From contig JAIXSY010000021.1 in assembly GCA_027484445.1 (NCBI GenBank), forward strand, positions 171,562 to 235,561: a stretch of 64,000 nt of DNA. The letters run 5' to 3'. Both the position numbers and the translations under genes were made by a program. Origin of the DNA: Verrucomicrobiaceae bacterium (GTDB lineage: Bacteria; Verrucomicrobiota; Verrucomicrobiia; Verrucomicrobiales; Verrucomicrobiaceae). Below, piece after piece: positions 1 through 7,049 of the stretch; position 1 is the first letter of the stretch, and each line of letters starts with the position of its first letter. The notes below the pieces were generated by a model that was given only the letters and a program-made list of their open reading frames with translations, was not told where the DNA came from and did no database searches.

Positions 1-765
1 CGTGGCTTTGGCGTGCGTGGGGCCAAAGGCAGTGTGGATCGCGGCTGGAGCGCGGCCTCCCAGCTGAAGCCGGGCGACTTTGATTTCGACCACCTCTTCG
101 GCACCCTGGGCTGCCGCTGGCTCCACACGGGCGGTATTTTTGCCGGACTGTCAGAAAGCACCGCCGAGCTCACCATCCAAGCCTGCGAGGCCGCGAAGCG
201 TCATGGTGTGACCGTGAGCTATGACCTGAACTACCGCCCCAGTCTCTGGCAGGAGCGCGGCGGCTTTCCCGCAGCTCAGGCCCTGAATCGCCGATTGGCT
301 CCCTTTGTCGATGTCATGATCGGCGTGCTCTGCGATGAGCCGCCGAGTGCTGCGCCTGTGCCTATCGGCAGCGAAGACCTCTTCGCCGCTGAAGACGCTG
401 CGCTGCGCCCGCTGATCGAGCGTCTCACGGCCGAGTTTCCGAATCTGCAAACCATCGCCGCGACTCTGCGTCGTGTGCACACTGCCTCCATCAATGACTG
501 GGGGGCGCTCTGCTGGCACCAGGGCCGCTACTACCGCAGCCGGAACTACCCGCGCTTTGACATCCTGGATCGCATCGGCGCTGGTGATAGCTTTGTCGCC
601 GGGCTTGTCCATGGATTGCTCGTGGAAAAAGATCCCCAGAAGGCCATCGATCTCGGTGCCGCTCACGGTGCCCTCGCCATGACCACCCCTGGTGACACCA
701 GCATGGCCACTCTGCCCGAGGTAGAAAAGCTAGCCAGCGGTGGTGATGCGAAGGTGCAGCGCTGA
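1..765 (+). CDS. PfkB-family sugar kinase, probably 2-keto-3-deoxygluconate kinase (5' truncated)
   Basis: Likely phosphorylates 2-keto-3-deoxygluconate or a related sugar acid in the cytoplasm. The reading frame is open to the first base, so the N-terminus lies left of the window; the GTG at 13 is not a real start. The C-terminal PfkB signature DRIGAGDSFVAGL is intact near the end and carries the catalytic Asp of the GAGD motif. The stretch around SYDLNYRPSLW is typical of KDG kinases and other ribokinase-like enzymes. About 254 residues are visible, against a usual 310-350. The family assignment is firm; the substrate is inferred from overall resemblance. The neighbouring genes do not help. 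Confidence 0.8.
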   Translation, partial: RGFGVRGAKGSVDRGWSAASQLKPGDFDFDHLFGTLGCRWLHTGGIFAGLSESTAELTIQACEAAKRHGVTVSYDLNYRPSLWQERGGFPAAQALNRRLAPFVDVMIGVLCDEPPSAAPVPIGSEDLFAAEDAALRPLIERLTAEFPNLQTIAATLRRVHTASINDWGALCWHQGRYYRSRNYPRFDILDRIGAGDSFVAGLVHGLLVEKDPQKAIDLGAAHGALAMTTPGDTSMATLPEVEKLASGGDAKVQR

Positions 766-936
766 GTCCATCGGCACTGGAACCAGCTTTCTCTGTCGAA
801 AACCAAGCTCGCCAGGAGCCATCTCAAGGGCTGTCGCTTGGCTTTTTCCGTGACAACAGCGCGATTTTTTCGGTAAATGAGGGGGCTTAAGGAAAATTTC
901 CTGAGCGTCCATCCTTCCTCCTCCCATCTCCATCTC

Positions 937-1299
937 ATGAAGCAAACCTCCCTCCGCCTGCTCGTTCTTTTGTCCATGCTCGGCAGTCCTTTGCTAGCCG
1001 ATGACGTCATCGAAGAAGCGATGAAAAAATTCCACAAAGCGCCTGATGGCGTGGATACCATCAGCAAGAAGGTATCGAACAAGGAAGCTTCTCCGCAGGA
1101 ATTGGCAGACATTTTGAAATCCTACGAAGCCATGGCGACGGTCACGCCGCCCCGTGGACCCAAGAGCAGCTGGGATGAAAAGTGCCAAGCTCTCATCTCG
1201 GCCGTGAAGAAAATCCAAGCTGGGGATGCCACAGGCGTCAGTGCCTACAAGAAAGCCGTGAACTGCAAGGCCTGCCACACGCTGCATAAGCCGAACTGA
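937..1299 (+). CDS. Small periplasmic c-type cytochrome-like protein
   Basis: A 120-residue exported protein. The ATG at 937 is chosen because it places a clean signal peptide (MKQTSLRLLVLLSMLGS, then a cleavable region ending LLA) at the N-terminus; the frame is open to 877, but the upstream part has no such feature. The mature part is lysine-rich and helical. A single heme c attachment motif, CKACH, lies 8 residues before the end, the C-terminal position typical of the four-helix cytochrome c' fold. Electron transfer or heme binding in the periplasm is inferred. The partner is unknown and no oxidase or reductase gene is adjacent. Confidence 0.7.
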   Translation: MKQTSLRLLVLLSMLGSPLLADDVIEEAMKKFHKAPDGVDTISKKVSNKEASPQELADILKSYEAMATVTPPRGPKSSWDEKCQALISAVKKIQAGDATGVSAYKKAVNCKACHTLHKPN

Positions 1300-1336
1300 A
1301 CCTTTTCTTCTTCCATCACTCCAGCCACCAACCCTG

Positions 1337-1370
1337 GGGGTGTCGGTCTAAAGCCGACACCCCTCTTGCT
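1337..1370 (+). terminator. Rho-independent-type terminator after the cytochrome gene
   Basis: Perfect 10-bp stem GGGGTGTCGG (1337-1346) / CCGACACCCC (1354-1363) with a 7-nt loop, followed by the T-rich TCTTGCTTT. It sits 38 bp after the cytochrome stop and just before the stop of the convergent ATPase gene, so it may insulate both genes. The T-tract is interrupted. Confidence 0.65.
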
Positions 1371-3683
1371 TTACACGGTTCGTGTGATTCGCTTCCAGAA
1401 GAAATCCAGCTCGCGCGCAAGGGTGCTGATGATCTGCGCAGGCTCTGCCTTGAGCACACCTGACTCAGACTCTTTGATCAGTCGCTGCATGGCGTAGAGC
1501 GCAGCGGCAGCATCGACATCCAGATGCACGATGTCCGTCAGCTCACGCACGGCTTGAGGGAAAAATTGGCTCTGAAGCACGCTCTGCCAGGCGAGCTGAT
1601 CGCGCTCCGTTTTGAACCCGACCATCTTGAACGGTGTGACGGGGCGTTGTTCACTCTCAGCTTGGGTCGCTAGCTCGGCCAGTCGTCCTGCGGCAAAAGC
1701 GCTCATCGTCTGCCAGTAGGTCGTGTCCGTGGGTGGGGCGAGTCCGAAGAGCACCTCAATGCCTTGCATGGCCCAGTAGAGGGCGTGCCTGCCCGAGAGG
1801 CCAGGCAGTTCGTGCTCGCTGAATCTTACCAAAGGAAAGCGCCTGCCTGCGAGGCGGATAACTTCTGCGAGACGCCCATGATCCAGCGACTGAGCCAAGG
1901 CCTCGGCCTGATGCTGGAGCCGGAGGGCCAAGAAGCGTCCCTGCAATTGATCCACCGCAGGTGCAGGAGGATGGACCCGACTAGGAGCCGTCGCCGGAGG
2001 AGCGCCACTGGGCTCGGCATTCGCGGCGGCGGCTGGGGCTGTTGCTGCGATGGCGGCTGCCGCCGCGACACCACTGGGCTGGCGCAGGCGGGAGAGCATG
2101 TCCCGCAGTTTGACAAAGGCATCCGCTGTCGGAGTCGCGTCCACTCCGACTTCAGCAGGCGTGCTGCCATTCGCGCTAGCTTTCCAATCAGCGGCTGAGG
2201 CTTCGTCGGCATCGGGGGGGGCAGCCACCAGGAGAGCAGGTGGTGGGGCGATGTCGGGCATCGCCTCCGGTGGGGGGGGATCCACGGGGCGCGTGGTCGC
2301 ACTTGGCTCATCCTGCGGCAGGGCAGGGGTCGGCTCACTCAGGCTCCCTGCCATCAGCTGCACCGCACCAGCCGTCTCTTCATCAAAGACGGAGGGTAGA
2401 TTCACCGGAGTAGCGTCTTCCAGAACCGTTTCCGTCAGCAAGGGCACATCCAGTTCAGCTGGACCTGTTGAGGACAAAGGCGAGACCGGGATGGACAAAC
2501 GGGTCGCTGGGGTGTGGTGGTAAACTTCCCACTGACGTGCGCAGTGACGCAGGAATGCCCTAGCTGACACGCTGCCCACCGGACGCCCCAGGAAGTGCTG
2601 CCGCACGTGGATGAATTTTTCAAAATCGTCTCTCTCCGTCGCGCTCAGGCCCGCGCGCTCTAGCCGCAGCCTGAGCAGCGCGGTGGCATCTGCCTCACTC
2701 AGCCCACGCAGCAGCACTTGGCTAGCCGTCAGTCGATCTTCCAGTGCGCCTGGCAAATGATGACCAAAAGTGGCCTGCCATACATCTTGATTCAGGCTCA
2801 GCACCACATGCATTTGATGGTTATCCACCAGATCGAGCATGAGCGTGGCGATCTTTACCCCAGCTTCTGGATTTCGATAAAAACCATCCAGGTGATCCAC
2901 CAAAATCACCACGGGTCTCCACAGCCCGAGCAGGCTCAGCCAAGCTGGCACACTCGTGTCTTGATCCGCAGAGCAGAGGTCCTGCATCTCAGCCACCCCT
3001 GCCAGGCCGCCCTCCAGGCACTGCTCCAGCAGAGCTGTCATCCAGCCATGCAGCAGCTCGGCACGCAGGGGCAGCTGCCGCGCTGCGAGGGCAGCGAGAG
3101 AGCTGGAGAAACCTTCACGATGCGCAGCCAACCAATCGCCGATCCGGCGTGCCTGACCTTGGCTGTCAAAAATGGCGCGTGCAGGCCCGTGGAGCAGATC
3201 CAGAGCTTGTCCCGGATTGGCACAAGAGAGCCGACCTTGCTCAATCAATTGTCGGACGAGCAGCATCACGACCTGGGCACTTGCCTCGCGCAGACGACTC
3301 CAGCCTGGAGCATCCAGGTCACTTTCTAGCAAGGAATCGATCCCACGGCGGCTGACCGTCGTCAGAGACAGGGTATCTCCAGAGCGAAACGAAACTGGCA
3401 CAATCACCGCCTGCTGATCCACCTGCTCGGCGATTCGTCCCAAAAGGTGAGTTTTTCCATAACCAGCACGAGGCGCTGTCAGCAGCATCAAAGGACCACC
3501 GCGTTGGCCTTCCAGGGTGTCCAGCACTTCATCCAGCACGTCTGCTTGCAGGCCTTCGACCGAGTTTTCGACCTGCCAGGGCGTGCGGCAGACATCTTCG
3601 AGGAACGGATTTGCCCGTGGCGTGGCGGATTCACCCCCTTCAGCTGACAGGGTGGATGGGGAAGGATGATCAGCACTAGCCAC
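1371..3683 (-). CDS. Unassigned P-loop ATPase with Ala/Pro-rich linker
   Basis: A 770-residue cytoplasmic protein that I do not recognise as a named family. A Walker A motif, APRAGYGKTH, lies at residues 70-79. A Walker B-like strand ending VVILVDHLD lies at about 259-267, so the N-terminal 400 residues look like a STAND/AAA-type ATPase module. Residues about 440-600 are low-complexity Ala/Pro, a likely flexible linker. Residues about 620-770 form a second, mostly helical domain. The start used is GTG at 3683; the next Met is only just before Walker A, which would leave no N-terminal strand, so GTG is preferred. It stands alone on its strand with a long palindrome-rich upstream region. No defence or secretion gene is next to it, so the role is open. 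Confidence 0.6.
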   Translation of the reverse strand: MASADHPSPSTLSAEGGESATPRANPFLEDVCRTPWQVENSVEGLQADVLDEVLDTLEGQRGGPLMLLTAPRAGYGKTHLLGRIAEQVDQQAVIVPVSFRSGDTLSLTTVSRRGIDSLLESDLDAPGWSRLREASAQVVMLLVRQLIEQGRLSCANPGQALDLLHGPARAIFDSQGQARRIGDWLAAHREGFSSSLAALAARQLPLRAELLHGWMTALLEQCLEGGLAGVAEMQDLCSADQDTSVPAWLSLLGLWRPVVILVDHLDGFYRNPEAGVKIATLMLDLVDNHQMHVVLSLNQDVWQATFGHHLPGALEDRLTASQVLLRGLSEADATALLRLRLERAGLSATERDDFEKFIHVRQHFLGRPVGSVSARAFLRHCARQWEVYHHTPATRLSIPVSPLSSTGPAELDVPLLTETVLEDATPVNLPSVFDEETAGAVQLMAGSLSEPTPALPQDEPSATTRPVDPPPPEAMPDIAPPPALLVAAPPDADEASAADWKASANGSTPAEVGVDATPTADAFVKLRDMLSRLRQPSGVAAAAAIAATAPAAAANAEPSGAPPATAPSRVHPPAPAVDQLQGRFLALRLQHQAEALAQSLDHGRLAEVIRLAGRRFPLVRFSEHELPGLSGRHALYWAMQGIEVLFGLAPPTDTTYWQTMSAFAAGRLAELATQAESEQRPVTPFKMVGFKTERDQLAWQSVLQSQFFPQAVRELTDIVHLDVDAAAALYAMQRLIKESESGVLKAEPAQIISTLARELDFFWKRITRTV

Positions 3684-3771
3684 AGCGATTAGAGGATTTC
3701 TGTCAGAAGGGTTTAACTATTGAAATTATTCTGCTGTTATAAAATTTAAAGCCTGGATTTCGACGATTTGC

Positions 3772-3817
3772 GAAAATTTTCAGATTCGAACTCCGAGAAT
3801 TCTCGAAAATGATCATT
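3772..3817. promoter_or_regulatory. Cluster of three palindromes upstream of the ATPase gene
   Basis: Three perfect palindromes within 46 bp: GAAAATTTTC (3772-3781), CGAGAATTCTCG (3794-3805) and AATGATCATT (3808-3817). They lie 90-135 bp upstream of the GTG start of the leftward ATPase gene, in a stretch (about 3690-3830) clearly richer in A+T than its surroundings. This is where promoter and operators of that gene would be expected. Binding by a regulator is inference only. Confidence 0.4.
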
Positions 3818-3848
3818 CGGGAAGCGCGGGTCGTTCATGTCCAGCTGC

Positions 3849-3931
3849 CTCCGGTGGTTTCAAACCGGAGCCCGAAGTTCTTGGTAACCGCAGCATTCCC
3901 ACCCCGCTCAACTTCGGAATACGGGTTCAAC
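3849..3931. repeat. Structured intergenic element, copy A
   Basis: The segment 3874-3930 aligns without gaps to 44241-44297 (41 of 57 positions identical by hand count). Both copies can fold around GAAGTT...AACTTC; here the stem CCGAAGTT (3872-3879) / AACTTCGG (3910-3917) is perfect over 8 bp. A separate 7-bp hairpin, CTCCGGT (3849-3855) / ACCGGAG (3864-3870), sits just upstream. The element lies between the terminator of the dehydratase gene and the upstream region of the ATPase gene, outside any gene. Function is unknown. Confidence 0.5.
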
Positions 3932-3969
3932 CTCTCTCTCATGGCTTCATTCTCAGATCCTTGCGCCTG

Positions 3970-4002
3970 AAAAAGGTAGGGGCGGGTCTTGCGACCCGCC
4001 CC
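3970..4002 (-). terminator. Terminator of the prephenate dehydratase unit
   Basis: Perfect 10-bp GC stem GGGGCGGGTC (3979-3988) / GACCCGCCCC (3993-4002) with loop TTGC. Read on the minus strand it is followed by CTACCTTTTT, a standard U-tract. It lies about 150 bp downstream of the dehydratase stop. The stretch 4003-4154 between them holds no gene I can support. Confidence 0.75.
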
Positions 4003-4154
4003 TGATCTATCGAGGAATACCAACAGCCATGTAGGATACCCAGAGAAAGTGGTGATAATGATGACCAGCCTCAGCGATCTTCATATCTATGGTCATTATG
4101 GCGCAATTCTCGACCTTGGCGTCAGTATCCCGTGAGCACCTTGTAAGAGGTTTG

Positions 4155-5015
4155 TCAGGACTCGAAACGTCGTCCGGCAGGATAAACTCCTGCGATTCGC
4201 ACGCCGACGCCTTCCGCACGAGCTTTGGCTAGCGCTGAGGTGACCGCAGGCTGTTCCGGGATGCCTTCCACTTCGATGAAAAAGCGATAGGTGTTCGGGT
4301 GCCCGCGAATCGGGCGCGACTCCAGTCGCTTCATGTTGATGCCTGAGTCACTCAGGGGTGTCAAAAAGCGACATAAGCTCCCAGGACGATCCGGCAGATC
4401 AATGATCAAGGCCGTGCGCTGACAGCGCTGCTGATCCGCCAGCGGTCTAGCCGCCAGGACATAAAACTGGGTGATGTTGGGTAGCTCTGGAGCGATGGGG
4501 TAATGCAGCAGATCCAACTGATGAGCAGCTGCATTTTGCCGTGGGCCGATCGCCGCTGCTCCTGGGAGTTGGGCAGCCTTCTCGGCCGCCTTGGCTGTGC
4601 TGCTCTCCACGATTCGTTTCGCCTGTGGGTAAGTCGCTTTCAGCCACTCGTCGGCATGATAAAAGGGCATGGCGTGGGAATGGATGGTCTCGACGCTCTG
4701 CCCGGCGTGACCGAGCAGAGCCAGCTTCACATCGAGGGTGAGCTCCTCTATGATGTGGAGCCCACAGCGCTCATCGATCAGCCGATCGACGGTGTCGATG
4801 ATGAAGCCACCCGAGGAATTCTCAATCGGCACGAGTCCGAGAGCTTCCGGGTGAGCCGCCAAGTGATCGAACACTTCACCGATGGTGGGCATGAGCCGCA
4901 CGGGAACTGCTGGGAAGCGCTGACCAACCAGCAGATGAGAAAAACTACCCTCGGGGCCCAGGCAAGCCACGGCGGAGCATGGCGCTGGCTCACAGGAATT
5001 CATTTCGGTGGCCAT
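4155..5015 (-). CDS. pheA: Prephenate dehydratase with ACT domain, divergent at active-site motifs
   Basis: Converts prephenate to phenylpyruvate in phenylalanine synthesis (cytoplasm). It has 286 residues, the usual length of a monofunctional enzyme without chorismate mutase. The N-terminal GPEGSFS (20-26) and PIENSSGG (63-70) match the family's GPxGTFS and P(I/V)ENS. The C-terminal ACT domain (about 200-275) has the phenylalanine-binding ESRP motif at 232-235. Two things are odd. The nearly invariant TRF motif is TQF (182-184), keeping the essential Thr but not the Arg, and the usual HPQALxQC stretch reads HSHAMPFYHADEW. It may be a divergent enzyme or a paralogue with altered substrate use. 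A small zinc-ribbon gene lies 26 bp upstream on the same strand, so the two may be co-transcribed. Confidence 0.8.
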   Translation of the reverse strand: MATEMNSCEPAPCSAVACLGPEGSFSHLLVGQRFPAVPVRLMPTIGEVFDHLAAHPEALGLVPIENSSGGFIIDTVDRLIDERCGLHIIEELTLDVKLALLGHAGQSVETIHSHAMPFYHADEWLKATYPQAKRIVESSTAKAAEKAAQLPGAAAIGPRQNAAAHQLDLLHYPIAPELPNITQFYVLAARPLADQQRCQRTALIIDLPDRPGSLCRFLTPLSDSGINMKRLESRPIRGHPNTYRFFIEVEGIPEQPAVTSALAKARAEGVGVRIAGVYPAGRRFES

Positions 5016-5041
5016 CAGGGTCGTCTGGGGCGAGCGATGCC

Positions 5042-5278
5042 TTACATCAGATCCGAAGCGAGCACCGAGTGGGCTGCGCGCATGGCCAGATCTTTGGCCT
5101 GAGCCACCACGCGCAGGGCAGTCGTGTCGAACAAGTATCCGTGGCAGCTCGGGCAGGTCACCGCACGTGAGGCCACGATGGAGCCGCAGCCTTCGCAGAC
5201 CTTGTACTGTTCAGGGTGGGTGGTGATTTTTTCCGCCTGTTTCAGGCGGTGGTCGCCAGTGGATTCGGGGGCGCTCAT
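5042..5278 (-). CDS. Small zinc-ribbon protein
   Basis: A 78-residue protein with two CxxC knuckles, CEGC (residues 28-31) and CPSC (39-42), separated by 7 residues. This is a compact rubredoxin-like or zinc-ribbon metal site. The rest is a charged N-terminus and an amphipathic alanine-rich helix (VVAQAKDLAMRAAHSVL). There is no signal peptide or membrane segment. It precedes the dehydratase gene in the same direction with a 26-bp gap. A structural or nucleic-acid-binding zinc site is inferred; no specific function can be assigned. Confidence 0.65.
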   Translation of the reverse strand: MSAPESTGDHRLKQAEKITTHPEQYKVCEGCGSIVASRAVTCPSCHGYLFDTTALRVVAQAKDLAMRAAHSVLASDLM

Positions 5279-5424
5279 GGATTTAGATTAGTTCGCGTTT
5301 AATGCTGGTTTACGAATGCCGCAAGCCTTGGCTTGACCCTTCTTTGCGTAAAAAGGATGCAGATGCCGTGCCACCTCCGCGCATCCTGCCTTGGCAAAGA
5401 GGCGGCTTTGGCTAGCTTGAACGC

Positions 5425-6069
5425 ATGGCCCAATACACCGTCCAGCCTGGCGACAATCCCAGCAAGATCGCAAAAAAATTCGGCATGACCTTGCCGCAGT
5501 TTCAGAAGCTCAATCCCAGCTTGGTCGAGTGGGGCACTGGCAACTGGAAGGTGCTTTTTCCTGGCCAAATCGTGAATGTGAATGGCACCGTGACGGGGCG
5601 CGTGCCGGAGACTGCCAACGCGCCAACCAGCTTTGCTGCACCGCCACCTTGGATGCAGATCGCGATCATGGAGCAGGGGGGTCAAGAGTGGGCACAGGGA
5701 GACAATCCACGTATTTTGGAGTACCTGAAAAGTTGCGGTCTTGCAGGAAACTTGCTGAAAGATGAGACGGCTTGGTGTGCCGCCTTTGTGAACTGGTGCA
5801 TCGCCCGTGCAGGATACAAGCCCCAAGGCAGCGCGCGCGTGTCCGATTGGTGGGGCTGGGGAAAGCCCGTGGCGGCCACTTACGGAGCCATTTGCATCCT
5901 ACAGCCTCTCACCATCGACCAAGCTGGCAGCGGCCACATTGGTTTCCTACATGCCATGGATGAAACCAATGTCTGGCTGCTCAGCGGCAACTCGAAAAAC
6001 CAAGTCCGCATCGCGCCCTATCCGAAGAACAAACTGATCCACAATGCTCCCTACCGCTGGGCTTTTTGA
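5425..6069 (+). CDS. LysM domain plus NlpC/P60- or CHAP-like (TIGR02594-type) peptidoglycan hydrolase
   Basis: A 214-residue protein. Residues 2-50 form a LysM peptidoglycan-binding module (YTVQPGDNPSKIAKKFG). The C-terminal half resembles the TIGR02594 family of cysteine amidases or endopeptidases: the candidate catalytic Cys is in AWCAAFVNW and the His in SGHIGFL. There is no obvious signal peptide, as in phage endolysins and in some cell-wall enzymes exported by other routes. The ATG start at 5425 directly begins the LysM fold. A second cell-wall-type hydrolase starts 19 bp downstream, so the two are probably co-expressed in wall turnover. The nuclease/amidase distinction cannot be settled by eye. 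Confidence 0.7.
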   Translation: MAQYTVQPGDNPSKIAKKFGMTLPQFQKLNPSLVEWGTGNWKVLFPGQIVNVNGTVTGRVPETANAPTSFAAPPPWMQIAIMEQGGQEWAQGDNPRILEYLKSCGLAGNLLKDETAWCAAFVNWCIARAGYKPQGSARVSDWWGWGKPVAATYGAICILQPLTIDQAGSGHIGFLHAMDETNVWLLSGNSKNQVRIAPYPKNKLIHNAPYRWAF

Positions 6070-6087
6070 ACGAGAATCTTTTTGCGC

Positions 6088-6951
6088 ATGAGCCAAGTGC
6101 CCTCTCGCCGCGACTGTCTGCGCCTGCTTGCGGGGGTGGGTTCAGCCCTGACTCTGCCAGCCTGCGTCAGTCGTGGCGGTGCACTCTTGGATGGCGGGGC
6201 TCGGCGCAATCTCGCCCAATGGGAATTTCAGCGTCGCTTTTTGGCTTCTGGAGCGCGCTTTCGCTACCATCCCTACGGTGGGCAGGGGAGACCCTGGACG
6301 TCCGCTTTGGATCAACGGTATCGCTCTCACCGCACTGACCCTCGTGTTGGCTACGCGGTCAAAAATCTGCACACAGGTCAATACTTGGCAGAGCATCAGG
6401 CAGACCGTCTTTTTGTCGGTGGCTCCATGCCAAAGCCACCCCTAGCAGCCCTGCTTTTGGAAAAAAGGCAAGGTGCGTGCAGCTACGAAGAGTTCATGCA
6501 CATTGTCTATGTCTGCGACAAAAGTCTGAACTCATCCTGGATGGTATTGCACTCGCTGCTGAATGGAAGCGACGAGGCCGCCTTTCGCTGGAAGTATCAG
6601 CTGCCGACATCCCATCTGCTGGCGAACCAACTTTCGCCTCGCTTTTACACCGAGTTCTTCGAGCGCTGCGTGAACTATCGCTTCGATCATGGAGCCGAGT
6701 TGCTGCTCGAAGCCATGCGCCGGGATCAATATGGCTTTGGTCGTCTTTACCTGCCGCGTCACATTGCCTATGCAGGAGGGAAGACCGGTAACTATGGGGA
6801 GTGGGATCATGAAGCCCTGTTCTTCTATGAGGGCTCTACCCCTTACGCGATCAGCCTTTTCACGCGAGGTGATTTCTCACCCGGCAAAATGAACCTTCCC
6901 CTCGGTGCCATGATGGGCGGACTTTACCGCGAGTATGTGGCAGAAGGCTAG
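6088..6951 (+). CDS. Class A beta-lactamase-fold serine hydrolase, Tat- or lipoprotein-exported
   Basis: A 287-residue protein. ATG 6088 is chosen over the TTG at 6082 because it starts a Tat-like leader (SRRDCLRLL) that runs into a lipobox-like LPAC. The three hallmark motifs of the beta-lactamase/penicillin-binding superfamily are recognisable in order: SMPK (the SxxK nucleophile), SLNSS (SxN-like) and GGKTG (KTG triad). The similarity ends there: spacing and surroundings differ from true class A enzymes, so antibiotic hydrolysis should not be assumed. A carboxypeptidase or esterase acting on the wall or a secreted substrate is equally likely. It follows the LysM hydrolase closely, which favours a peptidoglycan role. 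Confidence 0.65.
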   Translation: MSQVPSRRDCLRLLAGVGSALTLPACVSRGGALLDGGARRNLAQWEFQRRFLASGARFRYHPYGGQGRPWTSALDQRYRSHRTDPRVGYAVKNLHTGQYLAEHQADRLFVGGSMPKPPLAALLLEKRQGACSYEEFMHIVYVCDKSLNSSWMVLHSLLNGSDEAAFRWKYQLPTSHLLANQLSPRFYTEFFERCVNYRFDHGAELLLEAMRRDQYGFGRLYLPRHIAYAGGKTGNYGEWDHEALFFYEGSTPYAISLFTRGDFSPGKMNLPLGAMMGGLYREYVAEG

Positions 6952-7049
6952 GTGTCGTTGGCATCCTCTGTCTGCGATCCTGCCAGACGTCGGAGCGGCG
7001 GTGTTCATCAACACTACAGATACCGTCACCAGATCCTCCATGACTGACT

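Noticed and set aside
3835..4219. Two short minus-strand ORFs in the intergenic region before the ATPase gene
   Set aside because: They run across the structured element, the terminator and the end of pheA, and have no protein features.
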